Below, piece by piece: positions 1 through 11,907 of a DNA stretch of 64,000 nucleotides. Origin of the DNA: Chinchilla lanigera (Eukaryota; Chordata; Mammalia; Rodentia; Chinchillidae); contig NW_004955470.1 of NCBI RefSeq assembly GCF_000276665.1, positions 1,850,149-1,914,148 on the forward strand, read 5' to 3'. The number at the start of each line of letters is the position of its first letter. Within the stretch, counting starts at the first letter, position 1. The position numbers and the translations under genes are program-made. The notes beneath the pieces are model-generated. The model worked only from the letters and a program-made list of their open reading frames with translations. It had not been told where the DNA came from and made no database searches.

Positions 1-552
1 AAAAAGCAAACACTTTATTGTACTGTCATATGTTAAGGTCATAAAACATTCTTCTTTTTCAGGTCTTCCTATCCATTCTTAGATGGTGGTTTTAGAGATA
101 ATCTACAAACTCCTTAATACTCCTCCCCCAAAGAAATAGAGATTAGCTCCTCTCCCCTTCTGTGTAGGCAGTATTTAGTATTTCATTACTAATAAAAAGA
201 ATACATCTTTAAAAAGTGATATTATATATTTTTCTGAGATTATAAAATTGTAGCTTTGATTTTTCAGTATTCTTTCTCCCTCTCTCTTTTGTTTCAATGG
301 TTTTAAAGAAATCCAGCTAACATCATGAGGACACTAAGGCAACCTCCAGAAAGACCCATATGGCAAAAGATTATGGGATCTTTGAATATTTGAAAGCATT
401 CTCTTTTGAAAAAGATTTGGCCCTTGTGTTTCTAAGTAGGACAGGTTAAACTATATTCTTGAAAAAGTCTACTGGACTTTTGACCCTCTGAATCAATTGT
501 TAATGTGGTGTTTTTCTATAAAATGATTCATTTCATCTTCTTGATGAAATAT

Positions 553-666
553 ATAGTCCAGGCTGGCCTTGAGCTTGCTATGTAGCTGAGGTTGGCCTCA
601 AATTTGGGATCCTCTGGCCTCAGCTTTCCTAATCCTGGGATTACAGGGGTTTACCACCACACCCTG
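553..666 (-). mobile_element. B1-type SINE, 3' portion
   Basis: The reverse complement carries the B1 hallmarks: the 'tgtaatccca' box, 'gctgaggc' and 'caaggccagcctgg'. The A tail is lost. Confidence 0.8.
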
Positions 667-771
667 TACTTCCTCTTGGGGTTTATATCTACTTTCATAA
701 ATTTATGTAAATAAATCTCATTGATTTCCTTTTTAGCATATCTAAACTTATCTTTTTTTTTTTTCTTGATT

Positions 772-1165
772 AGTATACTGGTCAGCTTTCTATTGTTGGG
801 ACAAAGGTTCCTGACACCTACAACTTAAAGAGAAGTGCATTTTAGCTCACAGTTGGAGGCTCAGTCCATGGTTAACCAGCTCCAATGCAGAACGTGGTAG
901 AGGAAAGATGCTCAAATTCATGGCAGCACGAAGCAGGGTGGGTTGGAAAGAACTAGAGAGAAGTGGCCATGGACTAGACAGAGTCCTCAAGGTCATACTC
1001 CCAAGACCCACTTCCTCTAACGAGGCCCCATCTCTGAACAGCCCATTCAGCTATGACCGCCTCCATGGTTTAACCCATTCAGGAGGCTAGGGCCTTCCCA
1101 ATCCAGTCATTCTCTAAAAATCTCTTAATGCAGTCAAGTTCTCAGGCAAGCTTAACTAGCACAAT
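772..1165 (-). mobile_element. MaLR-like LTR fragment
   Basis: The segment shares its order of blocks with 20085..20455: 'gggacaaa', then 'gcat/ggtttattt', 'ctcacagttggaggctcag', a 'ccatggtt' block and a 'ccccatctctgaac' block. This layout matches solo LTRs of the mammalian MaLR/ERVL type read in antisense. The family name is from memory; the relationship between the two copies is seen directly. Confidence 0.5.
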
Positions 1166-1248
1166 GAGTTTGACCAGTGATTTATATTAACTATATTTTC
1201 AATACTATGGTTTTTTTCACTCTAACTCATGGACTGTCAGGTTGGTTG

Positions 1249-1330
1249 TTTTTTTTTGTTTTGCCGTGCTAGGGATGGAACACGGGCCTTATGCATTCTA
1301 GGCAAGTGCTCTACAACTGAATCCTAGTCT
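1249..1330 (-). mobile_element. ID SINE (diverged)
   Basis: The reverse complement shows the tRNA-like B box region and 'tctagg...gggcc', followed by an A-rich tail (T run at 1249-1260). Confidence 0.7.
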
Positions 1331-1643
1331 CTTGTTATAATTCATTAAATTTTGCTTACAATCATTTCAAATTCTTCCCTTTTATCTTGTTTTCCACTGT
1401 TTTTCTAGTTTTTCAACATAGGTGGTTGTCTCACCTTTTTAAAAACTTTGTTCATTTTTACTGCTGCAGATACTTAATACTATACTATAATCTTCAATTG
1501 CTTCAATACCATAGATACTGATATTTCATCAAGATAATGATATATATCAAGATTTTATCATTATTTTCATGAAGTTTCTGCAGTTTAATCTGTCTTTCCC
1601 CTGTGTTTCAAAGGCTATTTACAGCACACATTTAAATTACTAA

Positions 1644-1735
1644 ACACATGCCTGCCTGGCAAGCACAAGGTCCTGAGTTCAATTCCCGGTACCAATAATA
1701 AATAAATAGATAAATAAACAAACAGAAAGGAAGAG
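1644..1735 (+). mobile_element. ID SINE, 5' truncated
   Basis: It begins at 'gcctgcctggcaagcac' and continues through 'gagttcaattcccggtacc' into an (AATA)n tail. Confidence 0.85.
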
Positions 1736-1738
1736 TTT

Positions 1739-1820
1739 TGTTTTTTTTTTTTTACTTTTTCTTTTGTGGTACTGAAGATCAAATCTATGTCCTCACCTTC
1801 CCACTGAGCTACATCCCCAC
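1739..1820 (-). mobile_element. ID SINE (diverged)
   Basis: A T-rich head is followed by 'ggtactgaagatcaaatc' and 'cactgagctacatcccc', the reverse complement of the ID 3' and 5' halves. Confidence 0.75.
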
Positions 1821-1830
1821 ATCACTCTGA

Positions 1831-1957
1831 CCTTTTTTTTTCTAAGATGGTGTTTCACTAAATCTGTAAATTGCTCAGGCCATGCTAGAACTTGTAATTC
1901 TCCTACCTCAGCTTCCTTGAATGCTGGAATTACAGGTTTCATACTACTATGCCTATC
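1831..1957 (-). mobile_element. B1-type SINE (diverged)
   Basis: The T run at 1833 and 'ctcagcttccttgaatgctg' are the reverse of the B1 tail and left box. It lies directly against the preceding ID. Confidence 0.75.
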
Positions 1958-2094
1958 TTTTACTTTATTTTTTAATGCGAGTTTTATTGCACTGAGATTT
2001 GAAGTGATTCTTTGTATTATTCCTACTCTATTAATTATAGTTTTCTTTATGGTTTATGATATGGTCAATCTTTATGAGTATTCCATGTACTTTT

Positions 2095-2162
2095 GTTTCT
2101 TGGTGCTGAAGATTAAATCCAAGGCTTCCTTCGTGCTACTTCTGGGCTACATCCTCAGCCCA
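2095..2162 (-). mobile_element. ID SINE remnant
   Basis: 'tggtgctgaagattaaatcc' and 'gggctacatcctcagccc' preserve both ends of a decayed ID copy. Confidence 0.6.
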
Positions 2163-2534
2163 AGTATGCTTTACTGGATGTTGTACAAGTAAGCTTTGAC
2201 TGGATTCCAAGCTTAATATACATTTATAATTTCTCACTATCTTACCATCTTTCTAATCACTTAATGGAGCTCCTTCAATTAAGAGAAGTACATTGTTGTG
2301 TCTCCTATTATTAAGTTCTACTTCTTCTCTAGTCCCTATAGTTTCTGCTTTATGAAAGCTGCTGCCTGGGAGAATATACATATTAATAATGTAAGTATCC
2401 ATTGTAAATTATAATATTTACTATTACAAAAGTAATTTTTTTAAATAGGTTTTTTAATCTAATTTTTACTTTTTCAGATAGCAATTTTGTGATTTTGGTC
2501 TCCTCTTTCTTTGCATTTGCCTTCAGCTCTTAAA

Positions 2535-2642
2535 TTTTTTTTCTTTTTTGGTTTTGTTTTTTTTTTCCAGTACCTGGAATTGAACTCTTGACCTTGCACT
2601 TGCCAGGCAGGCGCTGTACCACTGAGCTAAATCCCTAGCCCC
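2535..2642 (-). mobile_element. ID SINE with clear target-site duplication
   Basis: It is full length, with a T-rich head, 'tgccaggcaggcgctgtacc' and 'gagctaaatccctagcccc'. The direct repeat 'tgccttcagctctta' flanks it (about 2518-2532 and 2643-2658), so the insertion is recent enough to date against the host L1. Confidence 0.9.
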
Positions 2643-3125
2643 TGCCTTCAGCTCTTACATGTACCAGTGATCTGAAAATTGACCTTTGAAGGTCAGTATT
2701 TAGCTGGCTATAAAATCAATAGCTCAAATTGAGTATCTTATTTAAATCTGTCACTGCATTATCTTCTGGCATAATGATATTGCTGATGTCAAAAATTTTA
2801 TATAAATCTCAGTATTTTTTCTTAAAAAAGGATTTTGCCCAAATGGCCAAATAATTTTTTCCAAATTCTATTTTTTGCTGTTTGATCATAGCTTTTGTTT
2901 TCCTCTTTTACCATTGTAAAATATTAAATTTTATGTATGGTTGTGAGCATTCTTTCTTTTCCAGAAGAAATTATTCTTTCCATTATTCTCTTTTTTTCTT
3001 ATAATTTCTCTAGAATGTGACCATAGTTCTACCTTGATTCTCATGGGGGAGCTTTCCTAATTTCATGGCAGTAGGGCTACCTCATCTGTTGTCAGAATAA
3101 AGTATCCAAAACTGTCACTGAAAGA

Positions 3126-3292
3126 CAAGGTTGGTGGTGCAACCTGTAATCCCATCTCTTGGGAGGCTGAGGCAGGAGGATCACCATGTGCGCAAGGCCA
3201 GCCTGGGCTGCCTAACGAGTTCAAGGCCAGCCCAAACTACATAGTGAAACTGTTTCAAAAAACAAACAAAGCAAACAACAACAACAAAAAAC
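3126..3292 (+). mobile_element. B1-type SINE with duplicated right part
   Basis: The block 'aaggccagcctgggctgcc' is followed by a second 'ttcaaggccagccc' block, so the right half is partly doubled. The tail is (CAAA)n. Confidence 0.9.
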
Positions 3293-3954
3293 ACTGAGTA
3301 TCTTCTGAGACATGCTCCTTCTGCTTCCTTCCCCCATTTATTCTCTGATCACTTCTTTTCCTGGCCTACTCTGAGTATTTCTCAATTTAGACTCTACTTC
3401 CAGAAGTTACTGCTTCAGTGTATGACTGTGTCCTAGAAAAGGGATTTGGTTGTTAGCATGAGATCATCAGGCCCAGACTATCCCAGCACCACCCACTGTT
3501 CTGCAGTCACCTTATATTCAAGTATGAAGCACAACTAGTAAAGCTCCCCGTCAGTTTCTCCGGTCATTCATAGATAGGCACCGGAGACTTCCACGTTGGA
3601 CAGGGATCCCTCCATTTCAGATTAATACCTGTTGGTAATTTGTTTTCTGGAAGTGGCTTTTCCTTCCTTTTGCTTCATTCCACACAGCTGCTGATTCTAC
3701 CCTAGTCTTGTTGCTGTCTATTGTTTTGTCCCAACCATTTGCGCTTTTGAAGTTCATAGGAATAACTTGCTATCCCATTTTTTGTAGATGTTATTGATGA
3801 GTTTTTAGTTTTGTTATCCTAATCTCCTAATTGCTTTGAGGGAAATTCAGCGAGTTTCAAAAACTGCTGCCACCTTTTCAGTTTTCTCAGCCAGCAGTGT
3901 CCCATTTCTTCCCTAAACTCACAATATTCTCCATCAACTACTCTATTGTTTTCT

Positions 3955-4270
3955 TTTTTTTTAAACAAGTTTTATTTTAAAGAGAAAACAACAAAATAAC
4001 AAGGAAAAACAAAACAACACAAAAACAATAAAAATGATACAAAATTTCAAAACAAGATAGGAATTAACAATAGTTGTTATAGTACATATTATCTTTAACA
4101 AAGTTGCTCAGATTACCAGATGTAAGAATGCAAGATTGATCAAACAATTAAAGAGAATAAAAAGTAATAAAAATTAGAAACGATACACAGCTTCACTAAA
4201 CAAGATGCTAGGAATTCAACAATGGTTGTTATATTGCACATTGTTGTCTTCAAATTAGCTGTTCTATTGT
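3955..4270 (-). mobile_element. L1 3' end, two related pieces
   Basis: A T-rich start is followed by A-rich antisense text. The block 'aacaatagttgttatagtac' recurs as 'aacaatggttgttatattgc' within the segment, and a related block occurs at 15375-15415. It looks like the 3' UTR of a lineage L1. Confidence 0.5.
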
Positions 4271-4792
4271 TTCTTGGTAGTATTTATTTTTCAACTGTCT
4301 ATTGATTCTCTCTCCTTTCCATGTGTTTTATATAAGAGCAAACTGTTTCGTTTACCACTACATCCCCCAGCACATAGCACAGAGCAATGACAGTGAAGCT
4401 TTTAGAGATTTCAGTAATACAAACAGCATGCTGTGACACGTGTGCCGCAGGTTCGCTCCCACTGGCATAGAGGCTTCTACAATAAGGATGGGATAATACG
4501 TCTGAATATATAAATAAATAGATGGACAATAGCAATGCTGCTGTACAGAATGAAACTTTCTAATATCCTTGCCTAGAATCTTCTGTCCATACAAAATTAT
4601 CTTAAAATCTGCATTGTTACCTTGATTTTTTAATGTATTTTAATTCATGAAATCTTTGTTTAGAAAATGTGTTAAAAACTTAAATATCGATTTCTTATAT
4701 TTTATTACAAATAGGCAATGACTTATACTTTCCAATTTTCAGTATTTTATATCTCATTAAAATGTACCCCCAAAAAATAGATTCTAACTAAC

Positions 4793-4973
4793 CTTATGTT
4801 TCTCACGTTTTCTCCTTTTGGATTTTTTCTTCTCTCTTTCTTTCTTGTGTTTTTTTCTTGATTTTCTGTAGGCTTTCTCATTTTTATGCTTTTCATCCTC
4901 TTTTGTTTGCTGTTCTTGTGTTTCTTCAAATCCTGCATCATCTATTTCACCATCTTCTAATTCACCATCTTCT
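4793..4973 (-). CDS. ZC3H6: ZC3H6 exon 2
   Basis: This is the second coding exon of ZC3H6, a CCCH zinc-finger protein, paralogue of ZC3H8 and relative of ZC3H4. The acceptor (AG at 4975-4974, minus strand) follows a short pyrimidine tract. The donor is GTTAGT from 4792. The exon has 1 + 180 nt: it completes an Arg codon begun in exon 1 and then encodes 60 residues. It starts with an acidic block (GELEDGEIDDAG) and continues with a strongly basic Lys/Arg/Glu-rich stretch ending KREKHK, as in the mammalian N-terminus. ZC3H8 exon 2 in this window has the same EIDDA-EE-QE pattern and the same entry phase, which fits gene duplication. The zinc-finger exons lie outside the window. Confidence 0.93.
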
Positions 4974-5140
4974 CTATAGAGGACAATGAAAGTTTTAATT
5001 TTCAAGTGGTAGTTCTAAAACAAGTCTGATAGAAACAATTAAAAAGAAAAAAGACAGGCACCAAGAATTTAAGTGATAAATCTATAAGGTTCAAACAGTA
5101 AACATTTTATATTTCAAAAACTTTTTAAAAATGAAAGAAC

Positions 5141-5305
5141 CACCAAGCATGGTAGCACACATCTGTAACCCCAGCCCTCAGGCAGCTGAGGCAGGAGGAT
5201 TGCTGCATGTTCTAGGCCAAGTTGTGCTATAAAGTGAGTTTAAAGCCAGCCTGAACTGCATAGTGAAACCCTGTCTCAAAAAGACAAAAAGAAGAAAAAA
5301 AAGGA
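5141..5305 (+). mobile_element. B1-type SINE
   Basis: The left monomer is followed by a duplicated 'gtttaaagccagcctgaac' block and a short A/G tail. Confidence 0.85.
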
Positions 5306-5311
5306 AGAACC

Positions 5312-5402
5312 AGGACTGTGAATATGATTTATGATAGGGCATTTGCCTAGCACATACAAAGCACTGGGTTTGATCCCCAGTACTGGGGTTGGGGGAGACA
5401 AC
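5312..5402 (+). mobile_element. ID SINE (diverged)
   Basis: 'cactgggtttgatccccag' preserves the B box. It directly follows a B1. Confidence 0.65.
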
Positions 5403-5625
5403 AATTCTCAGCAGTGAAAGTTTATCTGCCTCTAATTTAGATCAGTATCTCTGACTGAATGAATAAATGAACATAATACACTACTATCCCAAAGTATTAT
5501 AGCTACCATCTACCTTTTTCCTTTAGGAAAAAAAATCTGTATTTGTAGAAACACTAATTACAGTAAAGAATTTTTTAACTTAGTGGCCAATAGCTAGCTT
5601 TAAATAGCTTTCAAATAAAAGCAAC

Positions 5626-5793
5626 CAGCCAGGTGTGGTGGCACACAGCTGTAATCCCAGTACTTGGGAGGCTGAGGTAGGAGGATCCCTGGGAGTTCAA
5701 AGCCATCCTGAGCTACATAGTGAGTTCAAGCCCAGCCTGAACTATACAGCAAGACATTGTCTCAGTAAGTAAGGAAGTAAATAAATAAATAAA
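5626..5793 (+). mobile_element. B1-type SINE
   Basis: It begins 'agccaggtgtggtggcacac', has the doubled right block, and ends in (AATA)n. Confidence 0.9.
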
Positions 5794-6343
5794 TATTTCT
5801 TACTTTGCTTACTTTAATAAGTAAACAAATACTAATATATAGAAGAGTAATAAAACCCAATCCACAAAAAATTACAAATTCCTTTACTCGAATCTGTAAA
5901 AAATATTCACAGTAAATTACATCTAATTCTGCTTCCCAAAGAGTAATATCTTTGCTATTATGGAAGCTGAACCTTAGAAACTGACTTTTGGATTGATATG
6001 ACATTTTTATACTTATAGAATTCAAAATGTTCCTAAGTGATATTTTTAAATGCAAATAATCAACTGACACACACAGGAGGGTGAATAAATAAAACAATTT
6101 AAACATTTAATCATGCTTCTATAACACTACACAACAAGTAACATATGGTGGTGCAGAAAGACAAATGTCTTTGTGTAACTGGCAGCAAATGAGACGCATC
6201 CTAACTATGGTGTGTGCATTTTACAGTAATTTAGAATTACTAGGAATGTGTAATTTCTAAAATGCAAAATTGGCCATGTCACTTGTCTGCTAAAAATCCT
6301 CAATAATGACATGTTTGATGTTTGCTTCAAAATAATCCACTGG

Positions 6344-6491
6344 AGCCAGGAATGGTGGCACACACTGGTAACTCCACTGCTTGGGAGGCTGAGGCGGGAG
6401 GATCACACCATGTTTAAGGCTGGCTTTGGGTACACAGTCAGTTCAAGGCCAGCCTGAACTACATAGTGAGACCCTGTCTCCAAAAAACAAA
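6344..6491 (+). mobile_element. B1-type SINE
   Basis: 'gggaggctgaggcgggagga' and the doubled 'ttcaaggccagcctgaact' block are visible, ending in a short A tail. Confidence 0.9.
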
Positions 6492-6849
6492 ATCTACTGG
6501 GAATAGAGGAGGCGGCCTCAAGATTGACTATGGGTTGGTAATGACCAAAACTGTGAGATGTGTACAGGAGGATTCAGCCTACCAGCCTTCATATATTTAA
6601 AACTTTCTATAATAAAAAGATAATATTCATTATTCCCATCTGGGCTGAGGATATCAAATCTCCTTGATATTGCCAGAAAGCCCTTTGTAATGGAGTCCTT
6701 GCTTATGTAGCTATTTTCAATTTCTTATTTGACTATTTTGCTTCTCAAATCTCTGAAACTTAAACATTTTCTAAAATCTCACTGCCCCGCATCACAATAA
6801 CACCCTGTACAACCTGGCACCTAGATAATTCCTATACAATACTGAGGAC

Positions 6850-7115
6850 CCAGTTTAGCTGTCCTTTTCTCCAGGATGCCTCTCCTTACCACCCAAGGTT
6901 AGGTGAGAGGCTCCACCCTAAGTACTTCCCTAATAACTCTTACCTTTATCTTATCTCTGCAGTATGCACATTATATTCAAATATGTTGTTTCCTGATTGG
7001 GGAAAACATGATACATGGTTGTTCATATTACACATGCAGTATGTCCAGGAACAGCATACATAGCTATGTATCTCTAGTATTTAGCATGGTACCCTCTGTT
7101 TACTGAATGACTGAA
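6850..7115 (+). mobile_element. L2 LINE 3' end remnant
   Basis: 'ccaggatgcctctccttacc' through 'atttagcatggtaccc' to 'tgaatgactgaatgg' follows the order of the L2 3' end. It is old and strongly diverged. Confidence 0.6.
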
Positions 7116-7682
7116 TGGAAAGTAACCATAACTCCTGCATTATAGAACTGGTACACAGTCCACCTAAAATTGAATGTAAAATCATTGTCATTTTCCCCAA
7201 GTTCATATTAAAATCAAAAAGTTATACGTACATCAATTAGATGGACTGGAAAATTTCTTGTGAGACAGGCCTGGCATTCTAGCTACTTATATAAAAATAT
7301 TCCGAACTTTTATAAAACTATAAAACTTTATGGTCCAAGAAAAATCAGTGCATATATTCACCAAAGAACAAGTGTAAAATGTTCTTAGCACTTTTAGTCA
7401 ATAGTAAAAAACTGTAAACCCAAATCTCATCAATATATATAAATTGTGCTGTATATAACAGAATACTATAAAGAAAAATTAACTACTCATATATAAAATA
7501 ACATTGGTGAATCTTGCAGATACAATGAGTGAAAATGCTAGATGCAAGATACTACTATATGATTTTATTTATATATACTTTAAGAACAGAAAAACTAATC
7601 TATAGTGACAGCAGCCAGAATAGTGATTGTCTTTTGGCAGAATATAACTGACAAAAAAAGTGGTATTAAGAAACTTCTAGGA

Positions 7683-7779
7683 GGAGCGGGGGATTTAGCT
7701 CAGTGGCACAGCACCTGCCTGGCAAGTACAAGGTCGTGAGTTCGGTTCCCGATACCAGAAAAAATTTAAAAAAAAATAA
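7683..7779 (+). mobile_element. ID SINE
   Basis: It is near full length, from 'gggggatttagctcagtggc' to 'gttcccgataccag' plus an A-rich tail. The flanks 'aaacttct(a/g)g' are repeated on both sides. Confidence 0.9.
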
Positions 7780-7956
7780 ACTTCTGGGATGCTTAAATGT
7801 TCTGTATATTAAACTATGCTGTGATTATTGTATGTATATAAATGTGTAGTTTTGTTAAAATTTATGAAATAATACGTACATTTGACAATTATATACTTTA
7901 TTGTCTACATTTATACCACAATACAATTTAAACTACAGCTATTTAAAAACAAAGTA

Positions 7957-8078
7957 GGGGGCTGGGGATTTAGCTCAGCGGCAAAGCGCCTGCCTGGCAA
8001 GAGCAAGGTCGTGAGTTCGGTTCCCAGTACCGGAGAAAAACCAAAAAAATAAAAAAATAAATAAAAACATAAAGTAGA
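7957..8078 (+). mobile_element. ID SINE (first of tandem pair)
   Basis: It starts at 'ggggctggggatttagctc' with an intact A box and B box and an A/T-rich tail. It shares the 'aaagtag' flank with the next copy. Confidence 0.93.
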
Positions 8079-8206
8079 GTCTGGGGATTTAGCTCAGTGG
8101 CACAGCGCATGTCTGGCAAGTGCAAGGTTGTGAGTTTGATTCCCGGTACCAGAAAAAAAACAAAAATTAAAATTAAAATTAAAATTAAAAAAAATAAAAA
8201 CATAAA
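8079..8206 (+). mobile_element. ID SINE (second of tandem pair)
   Basis: It is inserted into or beside the target duplication of the previous copy. The 'cataaagta' direct repeat recurs after its (AAATTA)n tail at about 8200-8210. Confidence 0.93.
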
Positions 8207-8499
8207 GTACTCAAGCTGAAAAGTCTACATATGAATTCATTTCCTACTTTACAAAATTGTTTAAGTGTGAATTATGGGGTATTTATATTTGTAATTAGAT
8301 ATAAAACACTGCAAGTTTTTAATTTTTTTCTTTCTTTTCCCTCAGCCTACTTATCACTTCAGCATTTATACAAGAACAAATATAAACTTGTGAATTTCTG
8401 TTTGTTAGAAAGTGGAAGAGAAAGAAGAAACAAGACCAATGGTCCACACTCCCAAGAACTGTTTCCAAATGCTTTAAAAAGGCCACTGTGGGCACATGT

Positions 8500-8665
8500 G
8501 AAAAGCTCATGTGGCATAATGGAACGAGAAGAAAATTTAATGGGATGAAAGTTGGATTCTAATTCCAGCTTTGTCACCAAAATAAAATAAAGTTTTCTTC
8601 CCTATGCAGCTAATAATGTATCAGATGCTAACCTAGTTCTGTGATCTTGAGAAAAACAGCAGCAA
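8500..8665 (+). mobile_element. MIR remnant (possible)
   Basis: 'gttggattctaattccagct' then 'ctgtgatcttgagaaa' are in the order of a MIR core. It is heavily decayed. Confidence 0.4.
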
Positions 8666-9219
8666 TGAGAAGAGTGCTTCACATTCCCTAAATTTTCAAT
8701 TAGTGCAACATTATTTTAGCAGCTGTTTTGTTTACTAAACCCAAGATATTTTTTAATATAATAAAAAGCTCCTAAGTCAATTTTATATAGGTGACTTCTT
8801 ATTAAGTATAGAAATAATAGTGATCATGTTCCTTTAGGAAAGTGGCATATTCATGTTCGTGTACCAAAGATGAGTAAGTAGTGCAACTGTTCAGTTAATG
8901 ACTAAAATTACCTTTAAAAGTTTATCCCTCAGACAAATTGAGAGAGACAGAAAGAAGATTAGAAGTTGCCACATACATTAAAAGAAAGGGGAGTGATTAA
9001 CAATGGGTATGGGGTTTCCTTGTGGAATGAGGAAAATGTTCTTAAAATTAGATGACAAAGACAGCACAACTCTGATTCTACTGAAACCAATGAATTAGAT
9101 ACTTTTACAGTTAATTCTAATGGTGTTTTTAAAAATAAAGTTAAAAGGTATTTTTCTTCTACATTTACGTATCTAGATTGGAGACAAGTGGAGAAAATAA
9201 TAATACATTATGGTACAAA

Positions 9220-9316
9220 TTATTTTATTTATTTAATATTTTTGGTACTGGGAATCAAACTCAGGACCTTACGCTTGCCAGGCAGGTGCTTTTGCCCCTG
9301 AGCCACATCTCCAGCT
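9220..9316 (-). mobile_element. ID SINE
   Basis: The ID is antisense with a T-rich head. The flanking direct repeat 'atggtacaa' is seen at 9210 and 9317. Confidence 0.88.
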
Positions 9317-10256
9317 ATGGTACAAGTTAAAGACTATGAAATTGGTCAATGCCCTCACTGTCTACAGTGTGTCCTTCTTCCAACACCCTTATAAACTGAT
9401 ATGCCTCAATAAAGGACGCTAATTTTCTCCATGCTGGTACTGTTGCCTATTATTATAAATCAACCTGAACCCATCCGTCTTACTTCCACAGGTAGTTTGT
9501 GTCTTTATGATTGCTTAAAGGCTCCTGTTACAAGCCACAGACCAGAAACTGAGCCTTCTGGAAGAAACACAAAAGCCTCAATAAAAGACTACACAAGCAC
9601 TCTTGGGTGAATGTTATAAGGACATTACTGATGAAAACAAACACCCCAGAGTAAGCTGATATGGTCATCACAAAAAGTAGACACTTTTTAGAATATGCCA
9701 AGTGACTGTGTGTCAGGATTTTCTCATAGTCCAGGAGCAGACAACTTAATGGAATTAGACTTATTTTCTTAAAACCAACAGAACATGACGCTTTCCTAGA
9801 TGAGTGAAACCACTCATAGCACTTTCTTTTATGCTTTTACTAATTCATGCTGTCATTTTTCCCTCACCACGTATGATCAGGTAGGGAACTGCTCTGTACT
9901 AGTGCCTTACAACCCTGCACAGGCAGGGTTCTACCACAGACTGGACCTAAGCCTTAGCAAAATGCCTTGTGACCCCCTAGAATATAGAATGAGAACCACT
10001 CTCAGGCCATACTGGGTCCATGAAAACACCTATCAAACGTGTTTTTGTGATCTCTTCTCACCTTGTACATTTACATCCTGGAAAACTTGTTTAACTTACT
10101 CTTTACGGTTGCATAAACAACTTCTCTTTACAAATGACCACAGGCAAAATTTGATGAACACCTGTTAACCTTCAAAGTATTGTCCTTACCCTTTATCCAA
10201 TATATTCTTAGGCCCTCTGGAATGTATTTGGTTTACAGGAACTCAGCTAACCCCCC

Positions 10257-10417
10257 TTTTTTTTCTTCTTCTTTATTTTTGAGACAAAGTTTCACTATGC
10301 AATGTGGGCTGGTCTTGAACTTACTCTGTAGCCCAGGCTGGCCTCAAATTCACAATAATCCTGCTGCCTCAGCCTCCCACGTGCTGGGATTACAGAGGTG
10401 TACTACCAGGCCTGGCA
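10257..10417 (-). mobile_element. B1-type SINE
   Basis: The T tail is followed by a doubled 'caggctgg' block and 'ctcagcctcccacgtgctgg'. Confidence 0.9.
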
Positions 10418-10727
10418 GCTAACCCCTTCTTGACTATAACTATAGCAATTTTTACTTGGTTTGTATTAATCTTTAAGCCAATCCCAGAATCTGTCAGTCT
10501 CCAACCAAATATGGATTTTTGCTTCAAGAATGGCACTTAGTACATATGTATGGGCAACATTATAAATTTTAACTAGCTTAATGTCTTCAATAGTCCTATG
10601 ACAACCTTTGTAAATCTCATTTAATGCTCAGAGATAAGATTTTATTGCAAGTAATACCTCTTTTGTTTTTGAAACTATATGAGAGTCAACAACATATGTA
10701 CTCATATTTGTTTCATCTAACTTGTAC

Positions 10728-10932
10728 CTGGGTATGGTAGTGTATGCTTATAATCCCAGATATTCAGGAGGCTGAGGCAGGAGGCTGCAGATTCAAGGCC
10801 AGGGGGGCAATTTAGTAGAGACCCTGTCTCAAAATAAAAATTTTTTAAAAGAGATGGGGATGTAGCTCATTTGTAGAGTGCTAACAGAGCAGGTACAAGG
10901 CCCTGGGTTCAATCCCCAGAGCCCAGTGGAGG
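10728..10932 (+). mobile_element. B1-dID dimer SINE
   Basis: A B1 left part ending 'gaccctgtctcaaaat' runs through an A-rich linker into an ID-like right half, 'gatggggatgtagctcattt' to 'gttcaatccccag'. The same fused layout recurs at eight other places here, which shows it is one SINE family and not chance adjacency. Confidence 0.85.
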
Positions 10933-11907
10933 GCTGAGGGACTTGTATAATAATTTATTACATGGCAATTGTGTAACGATATGGTAATTTTAGCTCTTTC
11001 CTCATCAAGTCTTCCCGGAGAACATGCTGCCCTTCTGGGAGTGTCTGAAGAGACTCATCTTCTTGGATGGGTAAGTTATCAAAACTTTCTTAGTGACACA
11101 GACTAAAAATAAAACCATAAGGCCTAGTAATACAACAAATTTATCTAAAATCATCGATCTAGGTGGTTACAGGTAAAAGTGGAACCAAGATTTCTTGCTG
11201 GCAAGACAAGAAAAAATATAAAGTCCTGCTTGTGGAGTAATGCCACAGGGAAGGTTGACCATATACAGTCAGGTTGAAAACAAAGACAACTTGGCTCTCA
11301 AAAGCAGACTTACAAAGACTTAGTATCTGATCTCCTGGTCAAAGTGAGGGAATCCTCCTTTTGCACCTTCTAGCATCTCCTTAACAACAGTCACATTTAC
11401 TTTTACTTGTCTCAGTTTTCAATATCCAGTCTCCAGAGTCACATGTTCCCGCCCAGCTGTTATTTCATTTATGATACAAAAATTTACTTTGCAACAGGAA
11501 AAAAAAAAGGTACTATTGTCTAATCAAGCTAAATGCAAGAACTTGACCCACAACTCCTACAGCGGTGATAACACAAGGAAGTGAACATGTAACTTGTTCT
11601 ATACCTACAGGACTAAGGGAGGATCAAAAGTAGAGACTTGTTAAAATAAAATTCCCAGTATGTGTGAACTAAATGCTGACTGTAAGTCACTGAGCCTAAC
11701 ACTCATACTCTACCTCATTTTATTTGTTAAGCCAACCTTGTGCTTTTGTGACATAAGCTAAAAAAAAAAAAAAAGAAAGAAAATTTCTAGTCCCCAAATG
11801 AACCAGTCAGAACTTTAATACTTACACTCCTTCCCAATATGTAATAAACTCTTCTTTGTACCCACTTATAATTTCAGTGAGGAGAGAAACACTGAATTTG
11901 CTTCTTA

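Larger units (their letters stand above)
1350..3110 (-). mobile_element. old antisense L1 ORF2/3' fragments interrupted by SINEs
   Basis: AT-rich text at 1350-1640, 2170-2525 and 2660-3060 reads like the antisense of L1 ORF2, for example the blocks 'ttaagttctacttcttctc' and 'attatcttctggcat'. SINE insertions split it. The frame is fully decayed. The assignment rests on recalled L1 consensus and is moderate. Confidence 0.45.
1..4792 (-). other. ZC3H6: ZC3H6 intron 2 (partial, runs off left edge)
   Basis: This is sequence downstream of the ZC3H6 exon 2 donor (minus strand). I found no further ZC3H6 exon here, so exon 3 must lie beyond the left edge. The stretch is filled by an antisense old L1, several B1 and ID SINEs and a MaLR-like LTR, listed separately. 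1-550 and 4270-4792 hold no recognised element. Confidence 0.75.

Noticed and set aside
9800..10168. 122-codon frame in ZC3H6 intron 1
   Set aside because: No similarity recognised, poor start context, no splice sites at its ends.
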